Source of the DNA: Allobosea sp. BK604 | GTDB lineage: Bacteria > Pseudomonadota > Alphaproteobacteria > Rhizobiales > Beijerinckiaceae | Assembly: GCF_004341515.1 (NCBI RefSeq) | Contig: NZ_SLZF01000001.1 | Span: 620,001 to 684,000, forward strand | Direction of reading: 5' to 3' | DNA length: 64,000 nucleotides | Shown: positions 20,529-29,980 of the stretch, piece after piece | Layout: each line of letters starts with the position of its first letter | Position numbering within the stretch: position 1 is the first letter of the stretch | Translations under genes and position numbers: made by a program | The notes under the pieces: model-generated | What the model was told of the DNA's origin: nothing | Database searches by the model: none | What the model saw: the letters and a program-made list of their open reading frames with translations, nothing else

Positions 20529-21893
20529 ATGACGACCGTGTCGAGCCCAACGATCGCCAAGCAGGAACTGCGGCTCCGCGCCTTCCAGATCGAGGAAAGC
20601 GATCTCGCCTTGCTGCGCGGCCAGGCCGAATTCGCTCGCGCGCGGCTGCCGGCGCTGCTCAACGAGATGCACGACCAGTTCAATCCCTGGCCGGAGATCA
20701 AGCTCGCGATCGAGATCGGCGAGGTCTACGACTTGCGCCTCGCGCATTGGACCAATCTGATCTCCGGAAATCTCGGCGAAGCCTCGCTGAACTCGGCCCA
20801 CCGCCTGGCGAGCGCCTTCCATCGCCATGACGTGCCCGCCTATGCAGTGGCGATCGGCCATGCCGTGCTGACGAGCCGGATCGGCGCCGAGCTCGGCATC
20901 GACCGGGACAGCCTGCAGACGCTGAACCGGTTCTGGCAGCGGCGCGAGCTCGGCCGGCGCATCGCGCTGCGCGCCGCGCTCAACAAGGTGGTGCAATTCG
21001 GGCTGGAACTGCTGCTCGAGACCTATGCCGAGGTCCAGCGCCACAATCGCGAACAGACCCAGGCCGAGATCGCCGCCCTCGGGCATACCGTGCGCGGTGT
21101 CGTCGACACGGTCACGAATGGCGCCGACAAGGTCGAGAGCATGGCGCGCACCGTGAACGGAGTCGTGCAGGATACCGGCACCCAGGCCGTCGTCGCCGCG
21201 CGCGCCTCGGACGAGGCTTCGCTCAACGTCCAGCATGTCGCCAGCGCCACCGAGGAGCTCTCGATCGCGCTGAACGAGGTCTCCTCCGAGATCGCGCGGG
21301 CTGCCAACATGGCGCATGACGCGAACGCCGCCGCGCTCAAGACCGACGTGATCGTCAAGAGCTTGGCTCATTCGGCCGAGACGATCGGCTCCATCGTCGA
21401 GATGATCAAGACGATCGCGGCCCAGACCAATATGCTCGCGCTGAACGCCACGATCGAGGCGGCCCGCGCCGGCGAAAGCGGACGCGGCTTCGCCGTCGTC
21501 GCCAATGAGGTGAAGCAGCTCTCGGCCCGGACCGCCCAGGCGACCGACGAGATCGCCGCGCAGGTGCCGGCCATGCAGGAGGCGACCCGCGAGGCCGTCG
21601 CCGCGATCGAGAGCATCGTCGCCTTCGTCACCCAGATGGATCGGACCACGGTGACGATCGCGAGCTCGATCGACGAGCAGCGCGCCGCCACGCAGGAGAT
21701 CGCCCGCAGCGTCAACCTCGCCGCCATGGGCACGCAGGAAGTGGCGCAGGCCGTCTCGGGCGTCAGCGAGATGGCGCTGGTCGCCGGCGCCAATGTCACC
21801 GATGTGCTTAGCGTCGCCGAATCGCTGGCCAGGCAGGCCTCGTCGCTCAGCGCGTCCTTCGACAGCCTGGTCCGGCAGAGCCGCGCGGCATAA
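20529..21893 (+). CDS. Globin-coupled methyl-accepting chemotaxis protein (soluble)
   Basis: A 454-residue chemoreceptor-like protein with no membrane segment. Residues about 15-165 resemble a globin-coupled sensor domain; His98 in [15 protein letters not shown] is the likely proximal haem ligand by position. A coiled-coil follows, then the MCP signalling hairpin near residue 300-335 ([32 protein letters not shown]). This architecture senses oxygen or redox gases and signals to CheA. No che or flagellar genes are nearby, so it is an orphan receptor acting elsewhere. Confidence 0.88.
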   Translation: MTTVSSPTIAKQELRLRAFQIEESDLALLRGQAEFARARLPALLNEMHDQFNPWPEIKLAIEIGEVYDLRLAHWTNLISGNLGEASLNSAHRLASAFHRHDVPAYAVAIGHAVLTSRIGAELGIDRDSLQTLNRFWQRRELGRRIALRAALNKVVQFGLELLLETYAEVQRHNREQTQAEIAALGHTVRGVVDTVTNGADKVESMARTVNGVVQDTGTQAVVAARASDEASLNVQHVASATEELSIALNEVSSEIARAANMAHDANAAALKTDVIVKSLAHSAETIGSIVEMIKTIAAQTNMLALNATIEAARAGESGRGFAVVANEVKQLSARTAQATDEIAAQVPAMQEATREAVAAIESIVAFVTQMDRTTVTIASSIDEQRAATQEIARSVNLAAMGTQEVAQAVSGVSEMALVAGANVTDVLSVAESLARQASSLSASFDSLVRQSRAA

Positions 21894-21899
21894 CCGGCT

Positions 21900-22724
21900 T
21901 CAGGCTTCCCAGCCGGTCGGCAGCGCCTCGCTGAGATTGGGACCGACTCGAACAGCCCAGACGGCTTTCGCAAGCCCGGTCGCATCGTCGATGTCGACCG
22001 CGACGCCCGACAGCGTGCCGGTGCCGGATGCCGGCTCCAGCCGCGCGCCCGGGGTCTTCTGCAGGAAGCGCCTGACCGGCTCCTCGCGATGCATGCCGAG
22101 GATCGAATCATAGTCGCCGCACATGCCGGCATCGGATTGATAGGCGGTGCCGCCCGGCAGGATGCGCGTATCGGAGGTCGGCACGTGGGTATGCGTGCCG
22201 ACGACGAGGCTGGCACGGCCGTCGAGGAAATAGCCCATCGCCTGCTTCTCGCTCGTCGCCTCGGCATGGACGTCGACGATCACCGCGTCCGCGACCTCGC
22301 CAAGCGGGCAGGCCGCAAGCTCGCGCTCGACCGCGCCGAAGGGATCGTCGAGCGCGTCCATGTACAGCCGGCCCATGACATTGACCACCAGCACGCGCGC
22401 GCCGTTCCTGGCCTCGATCACGGCCGCGCCGCGCCCGGGCGTGCCGGCAGGATAGTTCGCCGGGCGGATCATGGCGGGCTGGCGCTCGATGAAGACGAGC
22501 GCCTCGCGCTGGTCCCAGGAATGGTTGCCGAGCGTCACCACATCGGCGCCGGCTTCGAGCAGCTCGTCGCAGATCGTCTCGGTGATGCCGAAGCCGCCCG
22601 CCGCGTTCTCGCCGTTGATGACGACGCAATCGAGCTTCCAGCGCTCACGCAGGCCCGGCAATTGATCCTGCACCGCGAGCCGGCCGGGGCGGCCGACGAC
22701 ATCGCCGAGAAAGAGGAAACGCAT
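21900..22724 (-). CDS. YmdB-family metallophosphoesterase
   Basis: The ATG at 22724 gives 274 residues with the family opening MRFLFLGDVVGRPGRLAV. Metal ligands are visible in NGENAAGGFG, GNHSWDQRE, VDVHAEATSEKQAMG and GTHTHVPTSD. YmdB enzymes are binuclear-metal phosphodiesterases (2',3'-cAMP activity in Bacillus). It lies 81 bp downstream of the 5-formyl-THF cyclo-ligase on the same strand, a neighbourhood commonly seen in alphaproteobacteria. Confidence 0.95.
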   Translation of the reverse strand: MRFLFLGDVVGRPGRLAVQDQLPGLRERWKLDCVVINGENAAGGFGITETICDELLEAGADVVTLGNHSWDQREALVFIERQPAMIRPANYPAGTPGRGAAVIEARNGARVLVVNVMGRLYMDALDDPFGAVERELAACPLGEVADAVIVDVHAEATSEKQAMGYFLDGRASLVVGTHTHVPTSDTRILPGGTAYQSDAGMCGDYDSILGMHREEPVRRFLQKTPGARLEPASGTGTLSGVAVDIDDATGLAKAVWAVRVGPNLSEALPTGWEA

Positions 22725-22805
22725 GGGCAGGATCCGCCTCAAAACCAAATAGCAAGGGGCGAGAATGCCCACTTGCCCTCTCACTGACGCGAACCCGCCC
22801 CCGAA

Positions 22806-23381
22806 TCAACCGCAGTGAATGGCTTCGGCCTCGGTCACGATCCAGTCGAGGCGCTGGTCATGCGGCTCGTCCGGAACGGCGGCGATCTCCTGCGCACCAT
22901 AGGCGATGCCGACGCATGTCACCGGGCCGAGCTCGGCGAGCGCCTTGTCGTAATAGCCCTTGCCGTAGCCTATGCGGTAGCCGCGCCGGTCGAAGGCGGC
23001 CATCGGCACGATCAGGATTGTCGGCTTCACCTGCAGCTGCTCGGGAGCGGGCACCAGCGTACCGAACCCGCCCGGCACGATCGGCTCCCACGGCGCCCAG
23101 CGCCGGAACAGCATCGCGCCCTTGACGATGGCCGGCAGGCACAAAGCCGTGCCCTTCGCGTGCAGCGCTTCGAGGATCGGGCGCGGATCGGCTTCCGAAC
23201 GCATCGGCCAATAGGCCGAGACCGGGCCGGCAGTCTCGAAGGCCGGGAGCGCCAGCACGCGCTCGACGATGGCCTCGTCCCAGATCAGCCGGTCGTCGAT
23301 CTCGAGCGCATCGCGGCGTTCCAGCGCCTGGAGGCGCAGTTCCTGCTTGGTTTGCGCGGCGGTCGGAAAGTCAGATGTCAT
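22806..23381 (-). CDS. ygfA: 5-formyltetrahydrofolate cyclo-ligase
   Basis: The enzyme converts 5-formyl-THF to 5,10-methenyl-THF using ATP, keeping the folate pool active. From the ATG at 23381 there are 191 residues with the basic N-terminal helix KQELRLQALERRDAL, the motif SAYWPMRSE and the glycine-rich ATP site GYRIGYGKGYYDK. The 6S RNA lies immediately upstream on the same strand, as in many proteobacteria where the two are processed from one transcript. Confidence 0.96.
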   Translation of the reverse strand: MTSDFPTAAQTKQELRLQALERRDALEIDDRLIWDEAIVERVLALPAFETAGPVSAYWPMRSEADPRPILEALHAKGTALCLPAIVKGAMLFRRWAPWEPIVPGGFGTLVPAPEQLQVKPTILIVPMAAFDRRGYRIGYGKGYYDKALAELGPVTCVGIAYGAQEIAAVPDEPHDQRLDWIVTEAEAIHCG

Positions 23382-23419
23382 GGAAAGTGCGGAGCCACCT
23401 TGGCCGTGGAATTTTCGAT

Positions 23420-23552
23420 CCCGGGACACCTACTAAGTAGGTGGGCGCCATATGTCCGGGTCCAGGGACCCGGTCAGGGACAGCTCCCGAGGAGATCGTA
23501 TGGGCCCGGGAATACATATTCTCACGCACCAGGCAGCCCCGCCGGACGTATT
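23420..23552 (-). ncRNA. ssrS: 6S RNA (SsrS)
   Basis: 6S RNA mimics an open promoter and sequesters sigma-70 RNA polymerase. The minus strand shows the expected long hairpin: a terminal stem GACCGGGTCC/GGACCCGG, the bulged centre with GATCTCCTCGGGAGCTGTCC, outer pairs ATATGT/ACATAT and GGTG/CACC, and a CACCTAC-TTA-GTAGGTG hairpin at the 3' side. It lies directly upstream of the 5-formyl-THF cyclo-ligase, the usual genomic context. The exact ends are approximate. Confidence 0.88.
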
Positions 23553-23621
23553 TAGGATGAGCGCCGGCAAAGCGCCAGAGGCGAATGCCGCAGCTCGGGC
23601 ATGATCCAGGGCAATCGCTCG

Positions 23622-24131
23622 TCACGCGGCGAGCTTTCCTGCGTGGCGCCGCAAATCCGCCAGCTGCTCCGACGTGAAGAAGCGCTTCGGCAGCATCTGG
23701 AACAGGCGCGGCCCTTCGTAGACCAGCATGATCGTCCCGTTCTCGGCCAGCTCGAGATAGTCGGCCCAGGCGAAGAGCCACTCGCCATTTTCACTGCTGA
23801 CTTTCAGGCCGGCCTGCGACCACGAATAACTCATCGGACGATGCAGCGTCTTCTGCTGCCGGAAGAGCCTTCGCGTCGCGCGGGGCACGAACCAGAGATA
23901 GTTGAGCCATCGCGCGCCCAGCAGCCAGAGAAGCAGCGCGGGAATGAGGAGATTCAGCATCTCCGGTAGCGCCAGCTCGGCGAAGCTGGCGGCGAGGACG
24001 AGGATGTAGCTGGCGATGAGGACGCAGAGCACGGCGACCGGACCGCGTCCCTTGTACTGGTTCAGGAGATGCAGCCGATTCGCGGCGACGTAATCAGCCT
24101 CGACGAGCGTGATCGTCACGGCCCGGTTCAT
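23622..24131 (-). CDS. YcxB-like membrane protein
   Basis: The ATG at 24131 follows GGAAAGAG and gives 169 residues. Two adjacent membrane segments (VAVLCVLIASYILVLAASF and LLIPALLLWLLGARWL) are followed by a cytoplasmic domain with YSWSQAGLKVSSENGEWLF and WADYLELAENGTIMLVYEG, the pattern of YcxB-like C-terminal domains. Function unknown. It lies between 6S RNA and ddl on the same strand. Confidence 0.82.
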   Translation of the reverse strand: MNRAVTITLVEADYVAANRLHLLNQYKGRGPVAVLCVLIASYILVLAASFAELALPEMLNLLIPALLLWLLGARWLNYLWFVPRATRRLFRQQKTLHRPMSYSWSQAGLKVSSENGEWLFAWADYLELAENGTIMLVYEGPRLFQMLPKRFFTSEQLADLRRHAGKLAA

Positions 24132-24207
24132 CACACTCTTTCCGGGCTCGCCGATCTCCCGCCCGCTGCAGATCATGCCGCATCTGTCTGTCGATCTGCT
24201 GACAACC

Positions 24208-25275
24208 TCAGCGCTTTGCCCGTGCAAGCCCGTGCCGGATCACACGGTCGATCAGGTCGGGATAGGCGATGCCGGTCGCGGCCAGCGCCTTCGGGTACAT
24301 GCTGATATTGGTGAAGCCGGGGATCGTGTTGATCTCGTTCACCACCGCGCTCATGTCGGGGCGCAGGAAGAAGTCGACGCGGGCCATGGCGTCGCAGCCG
24401 AGCGCGTAGAAGGCCTTCTCGGCGAGCGCTCTCACCCTATCCGCCACCTCCTGCGGCAGGTCGGCCGGCACCATGACCTCGGCGCCGCTCTCGTCGAGAT
24501 ATTTGGCCTCGTAGGTGTAGAAGCCATGGCTCGCCGCGGTGACGATCTCGCCGGGCACAGAGACGATGGTCTCGCCAGCGGCCTGCTCCAGCACGCTGCA
24601 CTCGATCTCGCGGCCCTGGATGAACTCCTCGACCAGCAGTTTCTGGTCATGCTTGAAGGCCTCGGCCAGCGCAGCGGCGAATTCCTCCGCATTGCTCGCC
24701 TTGCTGACACCGACAGACGAGCCCTGACGGGCCGGCTTGATGAAGAGCGGCAGGCCGAGCGCCTTGCTCGCCTCCTCGAAGGACAGGCTCTCGCCGCGCC
24801 GCAGCGTCAGCGAGCGCGCAACCGCGAGCCCGGCCTCCCGCAGCAAGCGCTTGGCGATGTCCTTGTCGAGCGCATTGGCCGAGCCGACGATGCCGCAGCC
24901 CGCCAGCGGCACGCCCGCGACCTGGGCGAGGCCCTGAACCGAGCCGTCCTCGCCATCGAGCCCGTGCAGCACGGGAAACAGGATGTCGATCGCCGGCAAT
25001 GTCGCGGGCGCAGCGCCCTCCGACAAGCTGACCAGACGTCCGCGTCCGCCCGGCAGCAGGCAGATCTCGGCGCCGTCCCCAGGGATCGGATCGGGCAGGA
25101 CGCCGTTCTGCAATTCGAGCAATCGCCACTGCCCGCTCTTCGTGATCAGGATCGGCACGACATCATAGGTCGCCTTGTCGATCGCCTTCACCACATTGCC
25201 GGCGGACATGAGCGAGACCTCATGCTCGGCGGATTGCCCGCCCAGGAGAATGGCGACGCGCAGTCTGTCGGTCAT
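24208..25275 (-). CDS. ddl: D-alanine--D-alanine ligase
   Basis: Ddl joins two D-alanines for the peptidoglycan stem. The 355 residues include the N-terminal ILLGGQSAEHEVSLMSAGNV, the ATP-grasp regions LFIKPARQGSSVGVSKA and LVEEFIQGREIECSVL, and the metal/substrate end VNEINTIPGFTNISMYPK. Length is normal for the DdlA-like family. It stands apart from the mur-fts cluster where ddlB usually resides, so it may be the second ligase of the genome; that cannot be decided from the window. Confidence 0.96.
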   Translation of the reverse strand: MTDRLRVAILLGGQSAEHEVSLMSAGNVVKAIDKATYDVVPILITKSGQWRLLELQNGVLPDPIPGDGAEICLLPGGRGRLVSLSEGAAPATLPAIDILFPVLHGLDGEDGSVQGLAQVAGVPLAGCGIVGSANALDKDIAKRLLREAGLAVARSLTLRRGESLSFEEASKALGLPLFIKPARQGSSVGVSKASNAEEFAAALAEAFKHDQKLLVEEFIQGREIECSVLEQAAGETIVSVPGEIVTAASHGFYTYEAKYLDESGAEVMVPADLPQEVADRVRALAEKAFYALGCDAMARVDFFLRPDMSAVVNEINTIPGFTNISMYPKALAATGIAYPDLIDRVIRHGLARAKR

Positions 25276-25327
25276 CGAATGTCTTTCATCGGATACAGGC
25301 GGGTGATCGCCTGGTCTGGGCCCGCTA

Positions 25328-25732
25328 TCAATCCCGAAAAGGGTGAAGAATCAGGATGCCGGCGTGCTCGGCCCGCATCTTCACGGCCCAGTCCCACGAG
25401 ATCGCTCCCATGAGCTCGGCCTGTTTGGCAAAGCGCTGCCGCCTGGTATCCTCGTCGGGCCTGCGGTTCTGCAGCTCATGGCGCCCCGCCATTTGGGACG
25501 TGACGTCGGCAAAGACCCAATAGAGAAACAGGTCGAGTTCAGCGGTAAATTTCCGGCTGAACTCCTTGCCGCGCTCCGCCATGGCATAATGGTAGACTTG
25601 GCTCACCTCGATATGCGGCCGGCCCGACTGCTCGGAAACGCCGTAGGTCGGCAAAATGTCATCGGGCGCGCCAATCCCGCGAGCCAAGGTATCGACGATC
25701 TCCTTGACCGCCTGCAGGCCGAGACGAGGCAT
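25328..25732 (-). CDS. Imm63-family immunity protein candidate (orphan)
   Basis: A 134-residue soluble protein. The central LDLFLYWVFADVTSQMAGRH and the ending AGILILHPFRD resemble the Imm63 domain, an immunity family of polymorphic toxin systems. No toxin gene with a trafficking or toxin domain lies within several kilobases on either side; neighbours are ddl and zapA. It could be an orphan immunity gene protecting against neighbours' toxins, or a domesticated relative. The family call is from pattern memory and should be checked. Confidence 0.65.
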   Translation of the reverse strand: MPRLGLQAVKEIVDTLARGIGAPDDILPTYGVSEQSGRPHIEVSQVYHYAMAERGKEFSRKFTAELDLFLYWVFADVTSQMAGRHELQNRRPDEDTRRQRFAKQAELMGAISWDWAVKMRAEHAGILILHPFRD

Positions 25733-25771
25733 TCTGGCTCTCTAAACCTTGGGCCCGATTCAGCTGGCGCG

Positions 25772-26140
25772 CTACCCGACCGGCGCCGGCACGAGGCTGC
25801 GCGCCACGCTCTCGATCCGCTCGGCCGCCGCGACCAGCGCTTCCGCCGCGCGTTCCTCGATCTCGCCGAGTCGCTGGTCGGCCGAGCCCGCGTCGCCCTT
25901 CACCGCGGCGAGCGCGGTCTCCAGCGAGGCGACGCGCTGGCGCAGCTCGGACATCTCGTCGGCGACCATCAGCGCCGCCATGACATGCAGCCGCATGTCG
26001 CCGATCTCGCCGAAGGCCTGGCGCATTTCCTCGATCTTGGCGTCGTAGAGGCTGGCGAGCCCCTCCAGATGCGCCTCCTCGCCCTCGCCGCAGGCCATGC
26101 GATAGGCCTTGCCGGCGATCGTGACATTGACTTGCGGCAT
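25772..26140 (-). CDS. zapA: Cell division protein ZapA
   Basis: ZapA cross-links FtsZ filaments in the Z-ring. The 122 residues start with PQVNVTIAGKAYRMACGEGE, the family's beta-hairpin opening, followed by HLEGLASLYDAKIEEMRQ and a C-terminal coiled coil (DEMSELRQRVASLETAL). It follows a DUF4164 gene by 18 bp, which is the common alphaproteobacterial pairing. In many proteobacteria zapA is adjacent to 6S RNA and the cyclo-ligase; here Imm63, ddl and YcxB genes intervene. Confidence 0.95.
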   Translation of the reverse strand: MPQVNVTIAGKAYRMACGEGEEAHLEGLASLYDAKIEEMRQAFGEIGDMRLHVMAALMVADEMSELRQRVASLETALAAVKGDAGSADQRLGEIEERAAEALVAAAERIESVARSLVPAPVG

Positions 26141-26158
26141 CGCCTTCCCCGGGTCTCG

Positions 26159-26446
26159 TTATTGCTCTCTCGCCTGCACGCGCGCTATCACGCCGCCTAT
26201 GGCGCCGATCGCCCGCTCAAGCCGCCGGTCGACATCGCCGGCAGCGCTCTCGACCTGGTCGAGCCGGGCCATGGTCCCGTCGAGTTCGGCCGCCAGCCGC
26301 GCGCGATCATCCTGCATCAGGGTCAGCTCGGTTTCGAGATTGGCCCGTCCCCGCTCTGCCTCGACGCGCCGCCGCGCCGCGCCTTCGAGCTGCGCCAGTG
26401 CGCCATCCAGTCGCGCCAGTGCATTGTCCAGCATCAGGCTCGCCAC
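26159..26446 (-). CDS. DUF4164 coiled-coil protein
   Basis: A 95-residue, almost wholly coiled-coil protein (NALARLDGALAQLEGAA, ELTLMQDDRARLAAELDG). It matches the DUF4164 family that precedes zapA in Rhizobiales and may assist the Z-ring; that role is inferred from position. The start is GTG at 26446 with AGGAG at ideal spacing. It is divergent from tkt across a 358-bp gap. Confidence 0.88.
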   Translation of the reverse strand: MASLMLDNALARLDGALAQLEGAARRRVEAERGRANLETELTLMQDDRARLAAELDGTMARLDQVESAAGDVDRRLERAIGAIGGVIARVQAREQ

Positions 26447-26496
26447 CGTCGTCTCTCCTTTTCCAGATCGAAGCCGGCTTTACGATTCGTCAACCT

Positions 26497-26540
26497 AGAG
26501 CAAGTTCCGGATAAGTGGAAATCGGTTTTCCCGGAAGCAC
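26497..26540. repeat. Degenerate intergenic hairpin repeat
   Basis: CTAGAGCAAGTTCCGGATAA followed by GTGGAAATCGGTTTTCCCGG is a third stem variant of the TAGAGC-bounded hairpin family, with the 3' arm decayed. It retains the GTGG centre shared by the other copies. Confidence 0.55.
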
Positions 26541-26647
26541 ATGCCCGCGAACGTTGGCGCACTGGCTTATCCGGCCGTTCCCTTGACGAAAGCGCGCCGC
26601 CATGGCCGAAACAGCGTCCCGGTCGCAGCCGCCGCGCATCGAGGCGA

Positions 26648-26677
26648 ATTGACTCCGGCAGAGCCGGCAGCCTAATC
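26648..26677 (+). promoter_or_regulatory. Candidate tkt promoter
   Basis: TTGACT at 26648-26653 and TAATCG at 26672-26677 are separated by 18 bp, about 130 bp upstream of tkt. The -35 is good and the -10 poor, so this is only a candidate. Confidence 0.3.
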
Positions 26678-26804
26678 GAGCACCGCACGCAACGCTGCCC
26701 CGAAAAGACCATCGGACCGTCGTCAAAACCTGCCGCCGGGCAGGATCTGATCGCGGTCGCGCCCCCTTCCGCAGGCCGGAACCCCAGCCGGAGTCGATGA
26801 CGCC

Positions 26805-28799
26805 ATGACCCTAGACCGCGCCCAGCACGACAAGCTCGCCAATGCCATCCGCGCGCTCGCGATGGACGGGGTCGAGCAGGCCAAGTCCGGCCATCCCGGC
26901 CTGCCCATGGGGGCGGCCGATGTCGCGACCGTCCTCTTTACCCGCGTCCTGAAATACGACGCGGCCGAGCCGCGCTGGCCCGATCGCGACCGCTTCGTGC
27001 TCTCGGCCGGCCATGGCTCGATGCTGCTCTACGCCCTGCTCTATCTCACCGGCACGCCGGGCATGGAGCTCGACGACCTCAAGAAGTTCCGCCAGCTCGG
27101 CTCGGTCACGCCCGGGCATCCCGAGAATTTCGAGACGGCCGGCGTCGAGACTACCACCGGCCCGCTCGGCCAGGGTCTCGCCACCTCGGTCGGCATGGCG
27201 ATGGCCGAGCGCATGCTCGCCGCCGAGTTCGGCAAGAAGGTCGTCGACCACCACACCTATGTGCTCGCCTCGGACGGCGACCTGATGGAGGGCATCAGCC
27301 AGGAGGCGATCGCGCTCGCCGGCCATCAGAAGCTCAACAAGCTGATCGTGTTCTGGGACGACAACGGCATCTCGATCGACGGCCCGCTGACCATCTCCGA
27401 CTCGGTCGACCAGGTCGCCCGCTTCAAGGCCTGCGGCTGGCGCTCCGAGCGCGTCGACGGCCATGATCCCGATGCGATCGAGGCCGCGATCCGCCGCGCC
27501 CAGAAATCGAACAAGCCGACCATGATCGCCTGCAAGACGGTGATCGGCTTCGGCGCTCCGAAGAAGGCAGGCACCTCCAAGGCCCATGGCGAGCCGCTCG
27601 GTGCGGAAGAGCTCGCCGCCGCCAAGAAGGCGCTCGGCATCACCGGCGGCGCCTTCGAGATCGCCCCCGATTTGCTGAAGACCTGGCGCAATTTCGGTGC
27701 GGCCGGCGCCGCCGCGCGCAAGGAATGGCAGGCCCGCTACGAGACGCTCTCCGAGCGCAAGCGCGCCGAATTCGAGCGCCGCCTCGCCCACAAGATCCCG
27801 GCCAAGCTCGACAAGGCGATCGTCGCCCACAAGAAGGCGCTGATCGCCAACCCCGTTACGGTCGCGACCCGCAAGGCCTCCGAGCTGGCGCTCGACGTCA
27901 TCGTGCCGGTGATGCCCGAGCTCGTCTCCGGCTCGGCCGATCTCACCCCCTCCAACAACACCAAGGTCAAGGGGCTGGACGACTTCACCCCGAAGACCCC
28001 GAAGGGCCGCTACATCCGCTACGGCATCCGCGAGCACGGCATGGCCGCCGCGATGAATGGCATCACCCTGCATGGCGGCTTCCGGCCGGCGGGCGGTACC
28101 TTCCTCGTCTTCGCCGATTATGCCCGCCCCTCGATGCGCCTTGCCGCGCTGATGGGCCTGCCGGTCATCTATGTCATGACCCATGACTCGATCGGCCTCG
28201 GCGAGGACGGCCCGACCCACCAGCCGGTCGAGCATATCGCCTCGCTGCGCGCCATGCCGAAGATGCGGGTCTTCCGCCCGGCCGACGCGATCGAGACGGC
28301 GGAAGCCTGGCAGCTCGCCCTGGACCGCACCGACGGCCCGACCGTGCTCGCGCTCTCGCGCCAGAACCTCGCGCAGCTGCGCACCGACGGCACCGCCACC
28401 AACCGCTCGGCCAAGGGCGCCTACGAGCTGCTGCCGGCCGAAGGCGGCAAGGCGCAGGTCACGCTCTTCGCTTCCGGCTCGGAGCTCGAGATCGCCGTCA
28501 CGGCTCGCAAGCAGCTGGCCGAGAAGGGCATGCGCGCCCGCGTCGTCTCGGTGCCCTCGCTCGAGTTGCTGCTGCAGCAGGACGAGGCGACCCAGGCCCA
28601 GGTCATCGGCAACGCCTCGATCAAGATCGCGATCGAGGCCGGCGTGCGCTTCGGCTGGGATGCGGTGATCGGCCATGACGGCGTCTTCGTCGGCATGCAT
28701 TCCTTCGGCGCCAGCGGCCCCTACAAGGACGTCTACAAGCATTTCGGCATTACGCCGGAGGCAGTGGTCGAGGCGGCGGTCAAGCGCCACAATCTCTGA
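26805..28799 (+). CDS. tkt: Transketolase
   Basis: Transketolase moves two-carbon units between sugar phosphates in the pentose phosphate pathway using thiamine diphosphate. The 664 residues show [20 protein letters not shown] at the N-terminus, the TPP/Mg motif [14 protein letters not shown], and the pyrimidine domain with [15 protein letters not shown] and [19 protein letters not shown]. It opens a plus-strand carbon-metabolism cluster with gap, pgk and fba. The start at 26805 is supported by homologous N-terminal sequence; a nearby ATG at 26796 is possible. Confidence 0.97.
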   Translation: MTLDRAQHDKLANAIRALAMDGVEQAKSGHPGLPMGAADVATVLFTRVLKYDAAEPRWPDRDRFVLSAGHGSMLLYALLYLTGTPGMELDDLKKFRQLGSVTPGHPENFETAGVETTTGPLGQGLATSVGMAMAERMLAAEFGKKVVDHHTYVLASDGDLMEGISQEAIALAGHQKLNKLIVFWDDNGISIDGPLTISDSVDQVARFKACGWRSERVDGHDPDAIEAAIRRAQKSNKPTMIACKTVIGFGAPKKAGTSKAHGEPLGAEELAAAKKALGITGGAFEIAPDLLKTWRNFGAAGAAARKEWQARYETLSERKRAEFERRLAHKIPAKLDKAIVAHKKALIANPVTVATRKASELALDVIVPVMPELVSGSADLTPSNNTKVKGLDDFTPKTPKGRYIRYGIREHGMAAAMNGITLHGGFRPAGGTFLVFADYARPSMRLAALMGLPVIYVMTHDSIGLGEDGPTHQPVEHIASLRAMPKMRVFRPADAIETAEAWQLALDRTDGPTVLALSRQNLAQLRTDGTATNRSAKGAYELLPAEGGKAQVTLFASGSELEIAVTARKQLAEKGMRARVVSVPSLELLLQQDEATQAQVIGNASIKIAIEAGVRFGWDAVIGHDGVFVGMHSFGASGPYKDVYKHFGITPEAVVEAAVKRHNL

Positions 28800-28896
28800 G
28801 ATTTTTGAGCAGAACGCTTGCGCTCGGCCCTAGTTTGGCCGATTTGCCCGCGTGAATGCACGATATCGATCGTGAATGACGAAGGAGAGGATTGAG

Positions 28897-29907
28897 ATGA
28901 CGGTCAAGGTGGCGATCAACGGCTTCGGCCGCATCGGGCGCAACGTCCTGCGTGCGATCATCGAATCGAAGCGCAAGGATATCGAGGTCGTGGCGATCAA
29001 CGATCTCGGCCCGGTCGAGACCAATGCCCATCTTTTCCGTTTCGACTCCGTCCACGGCCGCTTCCCCGGCACGGTAACCGTCTCCGGCGACACGATCGAT
29101 GTCGGCCGCGGCCCGATCAAGGTCACCGCCATCCGCGATCCCAAGGAGCTGCCGCACAAGGCGCTCGGCGTCGATATCGCGCTGGAATGCACCGGCATCT
29201 TCACCAAGCGGGATACGGCCGCCGCCCATCTCGCCGCCGGCGCCAAGCGCGTCCTGGTCTCGGCCCCCTGCGATGGTGCCGACTTCACGGTCGTCTACGG
29301 CGTCAACCATGACGCCCTGACCGCCGATCACCTCGTCGTCTCCAACGCCTCCTGCACCACCAACTGCCTCGCCCCGGTGGTCAAGGTGCTGCATGACGCG
29401 ATCGGCATCGACAAGGGCTTCATGACCACGATCCATGCCTATACCGGCGATCAGCCGACGCTCGACACGATGCATCGCGATCTCTACCGGGCGCGTGCCG
29501 CAGCGCTCTCGATGATCCCGACCTCGACCGGCGCGGCCAAGGCGATCGGCCTCGTCATCCCCGAGCTCAAGGGCCGGCTCGATGGCACCTCGATCCGCGT
29601 GCCGACCCCGAACGTCTCGGTCGTCGACTTCAAGTTCATGGCCAAGCGCAAGACCACGGTCGAGAAGGTCAACGAGGCGATCCTGAAGGCCAGCAAGCGT
29701 GGCCCGCTGAAGGGCATCCTCGCCGTCACGGATCAGCCCAATGTCTCAATGGATTTTAACCACGATCCGGCCTCGTCCACCTTCGCCCTCGACCAGACCA
29801 AGGTGATGGACGACAAATTCGTCCGCGTCCTCTCCTGGTACGACAACGAGTGGGGCTTCTCGAACCGCATGAGCGACACCGCCGTCGCCATGGCGAAGCT
29901 GCTCTGA
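28897..29907 (+). CDS. gap: Glyceraldehyde-3-phosphate dehydrogenase
   Basis: The enzyme oxidises glyceraldehyde-3-phosphate with NAD and phosphate. The ATG at 28897 follows GAAGGAGAGG and gives 336 residues. [18 protein letters not shown] forms the NAD-binding Rossmann turn, [12 protein letters not shown] carries the catalytic Cys near residue 153, and [13 protein letters not shown] is the usual C-terminal signature. It lies 97 bp after tkt and may share its transcript. Confidence 0.97.
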   Translation: MTVKVAINGFGRIGRNVLRAIIESKRKDIEVVAINDLGPVETNAHLFRFDSVHGRFPGTVTVSGDTIDVGRGPIKVTAIRDPKELPHKALGVDIALECTGIFTKRDTAAAHLAAGAKRVLVSAPCDGADFTVVYGVNHDALTADHLVVSNASCTTNCLAPVVKVLHDAIGIDKGFMTTIHAYTGDQPTLDTMHRDLYRARAAALSMIPTSTGAAKAIGLVIPELKGRLDGTSIRVPTPNVSVVDFKFMAKRKTTVEKVNEAILKASKRGPLKGILAVTDQPNVSMDFNHDPASSTFALDQTKVMDDKFVRVLSWYDNEWGFSNRMSDTAVAMAKLL

Positions 29908-29920
29908 CCGTTCCAAGAGT

Positions 29921-29951
29921 GCCCGGCCGCGCCTTGACCGCGCGGCCGGGC
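29921..29951 (+). terminator. GC-rich hairpin after gap
   Basis: GCCCGGCCGCG pairs perfectly with CGCGGCCGGGC across a 9-nt loop, 13 bp after the gap stop. There is no T tract, so it is more likely an mRNA-stabilising or attenuating hairpin than a full terminator. Confidence 0.4.
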
Positions 29952-29980
29952 GCCATCCTCCCCGAATGAGCGGAGAGCCT

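Larger units (their letters stand above)
26447..26804. other. Intergenic region between DUF4164-zapA and tkt
   Basis: This 358-bp divergent region holds a degenerate hairpin repeat near 26497 and a candidate promoter for tkt near 26648. Short open frames in it have no ribosome-binding sites or recognisable content; I see no gene. Confidence 0.6.

Noticed and set aside
26811..28790. 659-codon open frame on the minus strand opposite tkt
   Set aside because: It is antisense to a clear transketolase, its composition is that of a GC-rich shadow frame, and it has no recognisable domain.
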